The translations under genes and the position numbers were made by a program. Positions 23,381 to 36,989 of a DNA stretch of 64,000 nucleotides are shown here, in pieces. This DNA is from Epiperipatus broadwayi (lineage: Eukaryota; Onychophora; Udeonychophora; Euonychophora; Peripatidae): assembly GCA_028023455.1 (NCBI GenBank), contig JAQFVV010012491.1, positions 911,501 to 975,500 on the forward strand. The letters are read 5' to 3'. Each line of letters begins with the position of its first letter. Position 1 is the first letter of the stretch. A model generated the notes under the pieces. The model had not been told where the DNA came from, ran no database searches, and was given only the letters and a program-made list of their open reading frames with translations.

Positions 23381-26300
23381 ATTGTATACATACACTATAA
23401 ACATAGTACACAGGCTCAAAATTAAATTTGTCATTTGTTCTCATAAGAACTATTTATAAATTTGCACATAATGTATTGTATTAATGTTTAATATTTAATA
23501 TTCTCCTTCAGTAAATATTTCATCGCAATGTAGATCAGTACGTAGACATTTTATATTTGCATTATATGTGTATATTTCTTTATATATGAGATTGGGAGTT
23601 GTTCTTATATTTTTTTATTCACAGTTTAGTATATTATGAGCTGTGTAATCTAGTGATAAACACTTATTGAATCCTCGGAATTAGTGATGATACAATAGAA
23701 GATATTAAGTCTTTTGGCTCATAATAAAAGACCTAGTGTAAATAATCAAAGGAGTTAGTATTTGCATTGGTAAAAAGAGAAGCATAGTTTTAATAGAAAA
23801 TGGGGTATATAGATATTCAGCACAGTATGAAGAGAATGCTCATAATTTTGTGTAAAAGTTAAGTGATCTGACCTTAAAGAGAGTATCTATGATTCTGAAC
23901 TGTTATTTTAAAAAACTATTATGACTCATTATTTTTCTGTTATTGCATCCCCCTTCATGTTAAACAGTAAATGGTTCTTATTCAGATACAAACGTCAAAA
24001 CATGCCTATTGTTAGCAAACATTGTGAATGATATTAAAGTAAAATGAAAACTTAGAAAAGAAACAAATATTTTTATGTTGTTTGAATATGACTAGTGCCA
24101 TCTGAAAAAAAAAAAAATTAAACCATAATCAAAATAAAGGATATACCATTTGTTTTATATAAAATGATTTTGTGATTTATTTATTTACAGTATAAAGGTC
24201 GGTGTGTAATCCTTGAGACTGAGAATTACTTATATGATAATTTTTGTGTTTTGTCAATATTCAATTTTATAATTAGTTGCTTAAACCACAACTAATTAAT
24301 ATATTGTTTTGCATATAATCCTCCATCTGCAAATGTAGGTTGGATTCAATAAAATTCCCTTTACTTAACAATTTATATTTTGGTAATCAAGTCTCACTAA
24401 CCATGTTAAACCCTGAGAGTAAGTCAATTAAGCTCTCTTATCATTGCTCTTTAGTATCTATGCATACTTTGTATACTGCTAGTCAGATAAGTAATATTAT
24501 AATTGTCAAGCAATGACTATGCACCAATCTGTGAAACATATGTTCACATATAGATTTGTGGGTTCATTTTTCTGTTTAATTGATATTTAATGATGTCTTC
24601 TTATTTTTTCAGCAGAAAACTTTTCTTTCTGAAATATTTCAATGTACAATTAGAGCTCACCAATGTATTCTACTCTTACATTTCACTTCTTTAAAATATC
24701 TTTGATATAATCCATATAAAATAGGTTTCCCTGTCCCATAAAACTATACTCAAGTTCACCATGAAATACCTTTTAGGAAGACTAACATTGATGATTTATT
24801 TTATATGTCCAATTCCAAAAAAGAATAATATATTCTATATTATCATATCCAGTGAATTTAAGAACCTCTGGTTGTTATGATCTTACTATTATATATAGCC
24901 TGTTTAGATTTTTAATCTGTATTCAAATATTCTTTAATTAATATCTTGTATATACATTAGTTTGACCATTTATGATGAATCTGCATGCATAACCATATGT
25001 GATGCTTATTAATTTGTCAATACTCTTTGAGATAATTAGTTATATAAAAAAGCAAATCTAAATTCTGTAGTCATTCTTATTTAAGACTATCTCATATCCA
25101 GTATTTAATAATCTAGATTATTGTCAGCAGTATCTATTCACAAAGCTATTATCTGAAATGTTATCAGGAATATATTTGGATAATTATGATTAATGGTAGA
25201 TATATTATCATTGGTAGCTCTTCCATCATGAAATGATACATTGGGGATGTATTATCATGTCATAACAAAGACTATTGAAAGAATGGTTTTTGCAAATTGT
25301 CAGAAAGTATAACCAGTATCTATAGTAGAAGCATTTTGTATAAGACTCAGAGAACTGGATATATGGTTTGATCATCATCAATAATCTTAATAGTTCCTCA
25401 GTATTCTTAATCATCAGTAGTACTTTTTATAGTATAATATATATGAATTATTTATGTTAGTTCTGTTGCATAAATGATCAACTTATGGCTTTATCTCCAT
25501 AGGATGAATTATAGTTCCTAAAACACAATATACAGATGGCTATAAATAAGTGATTTGTGAGTTGAGTAATGAACTTACATCTACATCATAGCCCATTGCA
25601 GTGCAAATATTTTCTCCAGAATCCCTCCAATGAGACTACCATTAATATAAAAACAAATTCAAACCCCATTTTCAATTCAGAAATTTTTTGGAAAAGTACA
25701 AAATCACACACAAAATTTTATTAAATGGATAAAAATATTTTTTTTATTAATCTAATCATTTATATATTAGATAACTTATTAGTAAATATTTCTTACAAAA
25801 TTAATTTAATAAATAATAGATGAATTTTTTAAATATTAAATGCTTTTATAGATTGTACATAAAAAGCAAAAAAATACTTTTTTTCAACCACAATTAGGGT
25901 TTTTATCTTGAAATAAAATCATGGGAGGGGGGTTCAAAATTAATTAAGTTAAAGTCCAATTGAGGTTAAAGAAAAAATACTTTTTCCTTTTTAATGCATG
26001 AAAAATAAAAGCATTTTATATTTCTATTATTTTCAACTTTTTAGTCTTCAGAATTTTACCTTTTTTAAAAAAAAAATTCATCTATATATTAATTCAAATT
26101 TGCAAAATTATCTATAAATATTCTAAAGACTTTCAAAAACAAATTATTTATGATTAGAAAAATTGTTCATATTGATATTTTAAATTTCCAAAAAATTAGA
26201 ATGCCAAAAATGTATTTTTTTGATTTGATATCTGTGTCTTTTATTTGATATATATTGATTTATTTCTCATTATATGTATTTAAACAAAATTTAATGTTAA

Positions 26301-27639
26301 CACTTTGGTCCATCATAAGTTAAGCTATGAAAGTGTTTCATATTTTTAGTCATGTACACATACTAAATATGATATATATAAGGGAGATATCTTATATATT
26401 ATATATATATATATAAGGGAGATATCTTTTAAGTTATAGCAAAATATCTAGTGATATATATATATATATATTTAGCAAAGTATCAAGATATATATATATA
26501 TCAATATAAATGTTCAGCCAATTTAAAATATAAGTTTTACACTTTCATTTTATTTTTTGATTTGACATGTCTTTTATTCAATATATACACATTTATTTTT
26601 TATTCTATGTATTTAAACAAAATGTAACATTAACACTTTGGTTCCACATATGTTAATGTATGAAAGACATTTCATACTTTGTCATATACTCATATATTAT
26701 TATGTATACATATTAAATATTCAATAATTTCATATATCTCAGTTAAGAATTATTCTGAAAACTTTCATTTGTTTTAAATAAGACTCATGAGAGGGTGTAT
26801 AAAGTGTGTTTCTTTCATTTATATATTTTAAAATCTATATTTAATATATTTAAATTCAATATAACTTTGTACATTTGTTTAAAATATCTATTCAACTGAT
26901 AGGACAAATAGTTTTTTTAAATAGGTCATTTAGTTTCTTAGATAGGAATGGGGATATTTTAAATAAAGCCTGCTATCAATTTTATTTGTTAGAATTATTT
27001 ATATGGTTTTAAGCTTTTTTTTCAAATAAAAACTGATTTCTTGTATATATATTATGAACACATATTAAATATATATAAGATCTAATAAATGTTTATTTTA
27101 AAATTTAATTCTAGTTTCAATCAAATCATTAAATTGAAACAAACTATGAAATATATATATATATCTCCTTTGTGCACTATTGCTTAAAGCATTCTAATTT
27201 TTTGAATGTCTTTTATATTTGACATAAAAATGTATAAAATTTCATCTGCCCACTTTTCTTTATTCTAAAAAGTAATTACCCTAATTAAATTAAAATATTA
27301 AATTGAAAAAAAATCTTAAAACTATCCTCTTGTAATTTTATTTAAAACAAATTAAAGTTCTAATAATACTTTTTACTTGAAATTATTAAATATTTTCTCA
27401 CCCTCTCTTCCATATCTAAGAAACTAGGGGACCTACTGAAAAAATGAGTGTTTCAAATAGATTAGGCTAGTATTACTTAGTTATATATCAGATTTCAAGA
27501 AATTCTACTGAAATAAAATATATTAAACCTCAATTTTAAAATTTCATTCCAACTTGAAAAAGATCAAAACTTAACCAATAAACCAATTTCACAACTTAAA
27601 TAAAAGTGCTTAAAAATACATAATTTAAATTCATTAATT
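23381..27639. other. AT-rich spacer with TA runs
   Basis: No gene recognised. Long TA runs occur around 26371-26500. GGGAGATATCTT recurs at 26382 and 26416, giving a short local duplication. The open frame at 25226-25414 (-) has no recognisable feature. Confidence 0.5.
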
Positions 27640-28390
27640 ATACTTATTTGATTAAGAAGAAATTTTGTATTGTTAAGTGGCAGAAATATGAATGCAGTAT
27701 TGTTTAATACATATTAGTAAACACTAATGTGTTTTAAAAACATAAAAAAATGAAATCCATTATTTTTTTGCATTATTAAGTGATAAAAAATTCTCTAATA
27801 AAAATTACAATATTTTTGTATACTTATTAAAAATTAGTGTAACTATAAAAATTACTTCACAATTTTTGTTTATATTTTGAAGATAAGCATTTTATCATAG
27901 CATCAGCAATGTTTTGTTTCAACTGTTATACAGAATTTCTAATAAATATATAATCAAATATTGCATTTTTACATTAATAAGAAATAGAACATTTATAACA
28001 AAAATTGAAAGATTCTTTGTACATTTTATCAAAATCTAATGTAGTAAAAATGACTGCTTTATAATTTTTTTCCTAATTACATTTTGAAGGTGTTTAGCAT
28101 AAGAATTGCCATCTTTTTACAATTTCATTTTTCCATAAAGATTGTACACAAACATAGTTGTGTAAATTAACATTCTATGTTAAAATTGTCATTACTTTTA
28201 ATTTTTTGGAAATATGCTTTTATTGTAGGATCACAATATTTGATAAAGAATTATTGACTTTGTAAAAAAAAAATCATTATAAAAACTGAAGATTTTTTGT
28301 ATGTTTTATCAAAAATTAATGTAATAAAGAAAATGACTACTTCACGATAATTTTTATTTATATTGGAATTGAAATATTTTGATTTTATAT
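27640..28390 (+). repeat. Diverged satellite-like tandem repeat, left part
   Basis: Blocks of the form TTTGTA-A-TTTATCAAAA-TTA-TGTA, followed by AAATTACTTCACAATTTTTG and TTATATTTTGAAG, recur at about 27815, 28015 and 28300. A linking block with TCAGCAATGTTTTGTTTCAA and ATACAGAATTTC also matches the array at 30.2-30.9 kb. Units are about 0.2-0.28 kb and strongly diverged. Confidence 0.5.
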
Positions 28391-28394
28391 TTTA

Positions 28395-28455
28395 TACTAT
28401 AACAGGACTGATTTCAAACCCTGTTCTAAGTCATAGGGCGATACCACCGAGCATA
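28395..28455 (-). repeat. tRNA-derived SINE head on the - strand
   Basis: Reverse-complemented, the segment reads GCTCGGTGGTATCGCCCTAT and then GGGTTTGAAATC. These fit polymerase III A and B boxes at tRNA spacing. It sits exactly where AT-rich satellite gives way to the less AT-rich island at 28.4-30.15 kb. Confidence 0.5.
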
Positions 28456-28655
28456 CATATATACTCAAATCAAGTGTAATATTAAGTTAAATTTTTTTTT
28501 TTCGTTGTTTGTATGCGTGTGTGTATATATTTTAAGTAAGTAAATAAAAATGAATTGAGACATGAGGGACGGGGGATTATATGGTTTGTGCTCTTATATT
28601 TTGTTTATATGTGTGTTTATATTGCTGCATGAGTGAGTAAATATAATAGTTTCGT

Positions 28656-28905
28656 AAAAAGAAATTGATTCCAAGATGGATGACTAAAGGAAAGATTTTA
28701 CAAATTCTAAAAGATATGTTAATTGGAAATAAAGAATTCAGAAAGTTATAGATTGTTATCTCAACAAATAAAGCTATTTTAATTTAAAAAGAAATTGATT
28801 CCAAGATGGTCGACTAAGGAAAGATAAGTTAATTCCAAAGAAAGGACCCAAAAAGTTGCAGATCGCTATCTCGAGACAAAGCCGTTTTAATTAATAAAAG
28901 AAAAT
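28656..28905 (+). repeat. Tandem duplication of about 130 bp
   Basis: AAAAAGAAATTGATTCCAAG starts at 28656 and again at 28786. Both units continue with ATGG-(A/T)GACTAA-GGAAAGAT, GTTAATT, AAGTT and TATCTC and end in TTTTAATT. The second unit lacks about 15 bases and is richer in CG. Confidence 0.7.
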
Positions 28906-29162
28906 GTTATCAATAAGAGACAATGAACGGTCGAGTGTAGATCTCAAGGTAAAATTGAAATTCCTGAACATAGATAAAAACAAAGAAAAGTTATTGAAAA
29001 GATTTTCTATTTGCAAACCATGTGGTTTATAGCATGATTAATTGGAGTTGGAAAGCTGAGCTTTGAAGGGGATTCTAGAACTGTGACTGCCATGAGCAGG
29101 ATCAAAGGAAAATTAGTAAAAGAAAAAAAAGTTTATATATCTTAAAATCATGAACAGGCTAG

Positions 29163-29391
29163 AATAGAAGAACAGAACGGACCAGGCTATGCCATCCATC
29201 CTGCGGAGATACTGTCGTCATTGTCCATGTAGGAGTGAAGCCCTTCCTAAAGTTATGGAAAGAACTGCATTCACCGGATGCCATTGATTGCCTTACGAAA
29301 GCCTACAAAAGAAAGAAATCATTTACTCATAACATCGCAGCACGAAGCCAGTGGAAAATTACCATTAATCTACACCCAGGTGAGATAAAGT
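29163..29391 (+). other. Possible coding exon or decayed coding fragment, unidentified
   Basis: One frame is open for about 75 codons with varied composition (for example GDTVVIVHVGVKPFLKLWKE and then SFTHNIAARSQWKITINLHP). It ends at CCAG followed by GTGAGATAAAG, a good splice donor. Codon use is unlike the AT-rich surroundings. No start codon opens it, so it would have to be an internal exon or part of a mobile element. I do not recognise the protein. Confidence 0.3.
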
Positions 29392-30189
29392 AGGTAACTC
29401 AAATATTTTCGTAAATGACAGTAACCTCTTGAATGAAAACATATCTTAGTAAAATAATGCGTAAAAGGGTTAAAAGTAAATAAAAAGACAGTTGAAATAA
29501 TGCCCTATATAACTATATGCCTAAATAGATAGGATAATGTCTGATTGCAGTTATTTTTCATGCTATGATATATATGTTTTGTTTGTTACATTTATGAACT
29601 TATGCGAGTGTGTATTTACATGCGGGTCATTTAAGTATTCGGGCACAAACCGATATCCAATTACGGGATTCTATTGGGTTTTATTATTTTTTTGTATTAA
29701 TAAATACTAAGTAGTGTTTTAAATATAATTGTGTGTGTTTACTGTTAATTTCTTAGAGTAGCATTAAGAACAAAAGTAAGAAAGTAAAATGAATTATTTA
29801 TGCGCTCCGTGCGCATTTGATCTATTCCCTCCACGTCTTTCCCACGGTCAACGACCACTACCCCTGAGTGAGCTAGCCAGATATAAGCTCTAATCACTAG
29901 AAATACTCGTTCTCTCCCAGCATAATTCTTATTTACTCATAAGTAAGATTGGCGCTTGGAGTCAAATTGACATCCATAAATATGCTTGGCGAGTAATAAG
30001 AGTACATTGCAGAACCAACTATATATATATGTGTTCGCATCATAATTTTCATTTAAAAAAAAAAGAGCAGAAACTTAGATTTAAAAATATGTAATAAACA
30101 TATACCACCTATATACGTGTTTACGCCAGGTATAAACCATTACAATACAGAACTGAGAAAAAATAATGAATAAACTGTTGACTTTTTAC

Positions 30190-30930
30190 AGTTCAATTTT
30201 TTTCATTGAGAGGATATATTCTGAAGCAATATTTCTATATCAGTTATGTAACATTGTGCTAATGTTAGAACTATCATCATTTCTTAATTTTTTCTTTTAA
30301 GTAATAAACTTTTAGTGTGAGATCAGTAATGTTTTGATTTTGGCTGTCATGTAAAATTGTTTATACTTACAATCCAGTTTATGAATAAACTTCATAAAAA
30401 ATTATGTAAATAATATTAATTATCCATATTGTTAGATCAATAGCTGTCAGAACTGTGCTCAAATATTAAAACTATCACTATATTTTTTTACCAACATTTT
30501 TTAAAAATAAAACTTTTAGCTAGTATTGATTGTCTGTCATACAGAACTACGAATAACTATTATTTTATAGCTCATGGATAAATAACCTTCCTACAAAAAT
30601 GTCACATAGTTAATATTTCTATACAAAGTTGTTACATTAAGTGACTAATGCAACCATGCTTGAATTTGTTATACAGAATTTTAACTAACATATTCATAAT
30701 ATTTATGAGTAATACTTCTTCATTAAACAGTGTATCATGCAAATGATACCCATTTTTTATATTGTTATATAAAGTGGTTAATGTAACCATGTTTGGATAT
30801 AATATCTATTGACTTTTTTTTTAAAAACAAACTTCTAGAATATTTGATTTTGACTGTCATATAGAATTGTGAATATATACATATTCAAAACAGCTTAAGG
30901 ATAATTTAAGTTTTATAAAAATATTCTGAA
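30190..30930 (+). repeat. Diverged satellite-like tandem repeat, right part
   Basis: AAACTTTTAG/AAACTTCTAG followed by a TGATT-T-GCTGTCAT-AGAATTGTGAA block recurs at about 30307, 30509 and 30829; a partial unit (TTGAATTTGTTATACAGAAT) lies near 30655. Related words occur in the left array at 27.88-27.94 kb. Units diverge by many substitutions and indels. Confidence 0.5.
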
Positions 30931-33424
30931 TAATATATCTAATATATCTTACATATTTTTGAAATAATGTACTGAAATTAAAAGCTGTCCCATATTTTTT
31001 CTGATATTTGTTTAGTAAATGAAATTTTGGCATAGAATTATATATATTTTTTATTTTATATGCTGCACACAATGAAAAATTAGTATCTATTATAGTTACT
31101 CACACTATATACAGATAAGCACATTTTAACCTGGTTTTTTAATTATTCAAATTTTTTTTTTTTTTTTGGCAAGTGATTATTGATATCATGTAGATAGTTT
31201 TGTGATACCATGTTGGTTGTGTTTGGAATATAGAAAGATTCAAATTCATGCAGTATAGAATAATGATAATCTATCTGTATAGAGATATCACTGATAATTA
31301 TACGATCAATCCTGATCAATTAGTAATTGCTTAATATAATTATATAAAAGAACCAAGGAAAATTCAGCAAATATGTCTGTGCTTTTGAATTACATTTTTG
31401 ATAAGCAAAAGATCAAACTTATCTCTGTAGAGCAAAATAATTACAAAAGATAAAATAAGAGATATTGCACATTTAACAAGAATCATATTAACAAAAGCTC
31501 AAAATGTCCAATTACAACATTATTGGAATATTTAAGGCATATTTTATGAATATAAATTTACCATTATTTATTTTCTAAAGCAGACTTTGAGTATATATCT
31601 AATAGTTATGATTATGGTGCTCAGTACTGAAAATGCATTAGGCTAAATAAAATTAGTATTATATTTTATATTCATTGGATACTTCACAAAGCATATTTAT
31701 GTAGAAATGCAGATATTTTATTACAATTACATTGACAAAGGTTTTTCTAAATTATTATAATTATAAAAGTTAAATCTTACCAAAAGAGCATGTGTGTTAT
31801 TTTTAGTGTTGTGATAGTGTTACATTAGAAATAGTAGATTGTATAAATAAAAACTTCAGATGTAACAGTTATATATTGATATATAATGCTAACATTTCTA
31901 TACTCTAGACCCAATGCAAATAAATCAGTGGAGCATACATAAACTATTATTTGTTGTTATCAATATGTTTTCTTTATTGCCAAATCAAAGATGAAGTATT
32001 AAAAAATATGAATTAGATCGTATGACTTAAACATATTAATAAATTTCATTACAAATTAAGATTTTTGGCTATGTATAGCAAGCTTTTTATTAATTTCTAG
32101 ACTATAGAATATCCATCTGAGATAACATTAGTTTCATTTTACCTTTTTTTCCATCACTCTATATGTAAATTATTTTGATTCTCTTTGAAGTATCTTTCTG
32201 ATATAAGGACTCATTAAACTTTATGGTGTAGTCCAAAATTGGAAATACCAAAATAAATTGCATTAAATGGGTATCAAGAAAAGTGAAATTATCTCTGATG
32301 ATGATCAGGTGCTATCATTTGGATGCTTAGTTACTTTATCTGTTCCTGGTATAATACTTTATCTGTATCTTTAACATTTTAATTCTTAATAATTTTTTTT
32401 AATCGATTTCATCTCAAGATATATATATTAAAGATATTTCTCAAAATACAAGTGCAAACTCAAACACACACACATCTATTCTAATATTTTTGACTAGCTT
32501 TTAAAAACTTAATAGTTTTTCAATTATGTAATCTGATAATACAAATCTATTAGTGGAGCAATTAAGTTTAAAAACATTACAATTCTTAAGCCAGATTTCT
32601 GAAGAATCATTTAAAGAAATTTGCAAATAATGCTCACTAATTAACAATGATATAAGGAAGTAGCATTTTCTTATGATTCTTGAATATGACTTGTGAATTA
32701 CTGTAAAAACATTTTCAGATTTATTCCATGAAAGGATCCAATTAATGTGTGTGTGCATGTGTATAGTGAGAGAGAGACTTAATTGCTATATTTTATTTCA
32801 GACACTTTTGATTTTTAACTTATTATTAATCATATTCTAGTTTTTATAGTTGACCACAATTATAATATATCTTTTATAATAAAAGAAGCTTTATTCCCTT
32901 TGTATATATATATACATTGAGCTATATTTAATTTAAAGTTTACATAAAAAATAATATACTAAAAAAATTTACAATTATATATTATTAACATAAATACTCA
33001 TAGAATTTTAACAAATGAAATCAGTTTTCAAGAAAACAACATACAAATCTATATAGTTCTTTGGTCAATAAATTTTTGTAGAAGAAATCCATATAACATT
33101 AGGCCATTTAGCATCACAGTAATTATTAGTAAGAATAATATTGTCTGGTGAAGGACTAGAAATTTGCCATTGATTTTTCATAGTTAAGTTTAAAAGTCAA
33201 TGTGGCAGCAATTTACAAAATGGATAAATTACTACAATAATTTCTTGTAGTAGCTGCTGAGTTCATCTTCAAACATGAGGTTTGTAGTAATGGCATGTTG
33301 TCTTCTAAGTCTTTTTCCAATTGTTCATACAGAACTATAAATAAAATATCAATGATCAAATTTACTAAAAAAAAGAAATGAAACTGAAGCATTAAAGTTT
33401 AAAAAAAACAACAAAAATTTACTT
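30931..33424. other. AT-rich spacer
   Basis: No recognised gene. A (CA)n run at 32465 and a (TG)n run at 32744 bracket an 85-codon open frame (32501-32758, -) without recognisable motif. T14 tract at about 31155. Confidence 0.45.
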
Positions 33425-36400
33425 TGTTCAAACATTTTATTTTAGAAAATCTTTGCAAAGACACCAGCTACATTTGCTGTATACAAAAATTTACTCTGAA
33501 AAAAAAAAAAATGAAAACAAAATTTTAAAAATGGCAGCTGCCATTGACTGTAAGCAAAGTGTTCAACACCTAAATCATTCAGTTTTCACAAAATCTAAAA
33601 GATGAACAATTAGTTGTTCCTACAACACCCAAATCCACTACAGTTTTTTGACTGATGTACATGGATTCGCCGACCAGCCGCACACACATGACCTTGGAAG
33701 CTTAATTTGTAAGATCTTCTGTGGATCAAATATCATAAAATTTCAAATGACAATTTTGAAACCAAAAATTAGAACAAATAAGCTCAACTCATAAAATTCA
33801 GATACATTGCATACAAATACGACAGAGCTGTAAATTGAGTAAAAAATCTTATTGCAGAATCTATTTAACATTGATACAAACAAATATGGCCAATATTTGT
33901 TGTTATTTATTTTTATCCGCAAAAAATCTTACACTCTTAAACAGTATAGGCCTGTCTGTGTCAACGTTGGCTCAGCACCATTGTGATTCAGCGCCCCCTG
34001 CTGACTCAATGAGTCTTTGCAGCAGGTCTTAAGAAAATGAAATAAATTCCAAGAACACAATCACAACACTAATCCATTTACTAGAACCCTCCAATAAAAT
34101 ATCCTAATAGTGTCACTCTAACAAATTTTCAGATTTTGCTTAGAGCAAGGTGTTTCTTACCTAGCAAACAGTAAAACGGTAATAACCATTCAGTGAAAAT
34201 TGAATAATCACTAATAAGTACTGTGATAATACTTTTATATGGTTATTACCTTTTAACAATTCGTGCGAATTAAATGGCTTACTAAAAAAAAAAAAAACAT
34301 AGAAGATGATGAAATGATATTTAACATTCTATACAAAATTGGCAATTTTGAACAAAATAAACCATATAGAAAATATAACTAATGAAATAAAATATAGTTA
34401 AACAGCTGTACACAAATGTTTTGAATAATATTGCACTAGAAGTTTCAAATTCATGATTTTCAGAAAACTTTATATGCATAATGATATGACGCAATACACT
34501 TTTAATGTGTCACAATAATAAGTCTGACAATCTGTAATAGAATATTAAGTTGTATTTTGATTTCTAATATCTATTTCATTCTTTATTAATGATTATATCT
34601 CATCCACCCCATATCTATATCCGTCTTTCTATATAAATTAAAAGTTAAAAATATAAAAATTAGCCTTCTGAAATACATTTTGTAATCTAGTAGAAGTAAA
34701 TAAAATTAAAAATATCAATTATCACAAAATTATTTCCTCCATGATGCATACTGGAATGATGTAATCATTAATCAGATTATTATAGCGGCCTCTTTCAGTT
34801 CATTGTGAAAATAAGCTTTTATATTATTACATTAAAAAAAAAAGAATGTATTTTTCCTTAAAAGAAATTTTGCATTGAAAATTTAATTGTATTTTTAATT
34901 CATTGGCTTAGCTTGTTCATTTCCTAATCCTTCCACAGTTAGTTAAACATTGAAAACTTTATTAATAAAACAACACCCCTGCTCTCTATACATACATACA
35001 TACATATATGCACACATGAAGCGACATAGTAAACCATTATCAAAATTATTTTTTATTGTGATCATATTTAATAATGAGATTATATTTGTTTATAATTTAA
35101 TAATATGATCTATTTCTATCAAGCATGAGAAAATTAAAAAAAAATATTTTTCTTTAACAACTATTTAAACTGGTATACATGAATTGAAAAAGAATAAAAA
35201 AAGAGAAGTAAAAATTTTAAAATTATATAAATATTGCTAAAAATAATAATTTATAAACATCAAAAATGATAAAATACTCCTTTTTATACACAGATTGCTT
35301 AACTATTTAAATTCTAATGAGCAACATTATTCTGAACCCAAAATTATTTTTGTAAATAGTATACATATATAAATTATACTTGTTGGTTGAATAAAAAAAT
35401 ATATATTTATTTAAACAAGCATAGATATAAGTATGTAGTTTTTTTTCTAAAAGAATTTCACTATCTCAACTTATGAAATATAATAAAATAATATATTAAA
35501 GTATTGTTTCCAACAGTTGCAAATAATTTTTAGATCTATTCATTTAAATTTCATTACAAGATGATAAATTTTTTGATACAGCAGTAGTCGGTGTTAACAG
35601 ATAAAAAATTATTAAAAACCCAAATTTTTGAAGGAAAAAAAGATAAACAAATATTCTTTATCCCCTAAAGTATTTATATATTTTCTGCACGAATAATGAA
35701 ACTCACCAGAAAAATACAAAAAACAAAAACATGACTATATTAAATATCATTTCAACAAATATACATAAAAGCTATTTTACTAAAAATACATTGTCTCAAT
35801 TATTCAACAAAAGTTAGATTATAAGTAAATCTAACTACATTTAAACAGACACTCACAAAGGTATAATTCTAATATATATAAAAAATTTATTTATGAAAAA
35901 TATTAGCAATACCCAAAAAGTTACGATTGGAGGATCCCAGCCATAGGAACACATACAACTTCACAAAAATAAAACTATTTATAAAGATTGGTAAAAACAA
36001 ATATAAAAGGAAGGGGGAGAGAGGAATAAAATATGATTTTGTTTTTACATAAATAAAAAAAAAATTACATTTCTCAGCCACCCCAATGATTGATCATAGT
36101 TCAAAAATTATATAATAATTTTAAAAGAAATACAAAAGAATATTAAATTATCATTTACAATTAATTAAAAGTAAATTCACTATTTACAAATAAAAAATTA
36201 ATTTTAAGTAACAAAAAAAAACATATTTTTTTCTTTTTTTAAATAGTTAAAGAAATAAAATATTCATACCATATCACAATGTGCATATACAAAAAGTATA
36301 TACATATTAACTGAGATTTTTTAAATAAAAAAAAAAACAATACTAAACAAATATAATTTGAAATAAAATATAAAAATGCATATTCTCTTGCACACCGGAA

Positions 36401-36793
36401 GACCTCAACAGTTTGTTTCTTAATATAACTACATAAACAAAAAAATAAAAAAAAAACTTCCCACCCTTTTTATGTAATAAAACTACAATATAAATATTAT
36501 TTCTTTTTGTAAAAAATTATTTATAATTAAAAAAAAATCCATATTGCTTTCAATTCTTTTGTCTGGAGGGCACTTTTAAAGTAGATTTAGAACAAAAATA
36601 AATAATTTTTCTTGTGCTAATATATATTTTTTCTTTTTCTTTATTTAATGTTTAAAAATATTTATTTTAAAAAATATTCATACTTAAAGATGTGGGTAGC
36701 ATTTTTTTTTTTTTAATAACTGTTACTTTATCAACTACAATCAGTATCAACTTCATAAGCTTTACTTCGTAACTTGGTTTCTTGTATACTTTC
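33425..36793 (-). other. Probable 3' UTR and downstream region of the CD151-like gene
   Basis: The region lies directly 3' of the stop codon on the - strand. It is AT-rich with many possible AATAAA signals (near 36660 and near 33440, for example), so the true 3' end cannot be picked. A less AT-rich stretch at 33520-34060 includes CAGCGCCCCCTGCTGACTCA and could be UTR or an old repeat. No coding frame is supported. Confidence 0.35.
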
Positions 36794-36862
36794 TTAATAA
36801 TAACTATCATGGTATTCCTTAAGCTTCAGGTAAAGGCAACAGGAAAAAATCATCCCAAAAAC
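36794..36862 (-). CDS. CD151/TSPAN11-like tetraspanin, last coding exon
   Basis: The exon follows a TTTCTATTAG acceptor and encodes VFGMIFSCCLYLKLKEYHDS plus YY and a TAA stop. It is the end of TM4 and a short cytoplasmic tail. VFGMIF and the membrane-proximal CC closely match the end of vertebrate CD151; such cysteines are palmitoylated in tetraspanins. It joins the 47049-47132 exon in phase 0 across an intron of about 10.2 kb. The short C-terminal tail is usual for the family. Confidence 0.85.
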   Translation of the reverse strand, partial: VFGMIFSCCLYLKLKEYHDSYY

Positions 36863-36989
36863 CTAATAGAAATAATAAAAAAAATTAAAATCAAGCACAA
36901 ACAAAATTATCTAGCTAGTTATTTTATTTTTCTACAGGTATTTAAAACATAAATTGAAATATAGATAATAAATATATTGCTCAGCAGAT

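Larger units (their letters stand above)
28456..30180. other. Less AT-rich island inserted in the satellite region
   Basis: This segment contains CG-containing words absent from its surroundings (for example GACGGGGGATTATATGG at 28568, ATTACGGGATTC at 29659 and TGCGCTCCGTGCGCATTTGA at 29799). It is flanked on both sides by related satellite units, which suggests insertion of one larger element. It holds a tandem duplication (28656-28905) and a possible coding stretch (29163-29391). No terminal repeats were found, so the element type is unknown. Confidence 0.4.

Noticed and set aside
27640-30930. CRISPR array
   Set aside because: Repeats are diverged and without uniform spacers; the window is eukaryotic.
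33835-34032. 65-codon frame on +
   Set aside because: Lies in the probable 3' UTR of the - strand tetraspanin gene; no domain.
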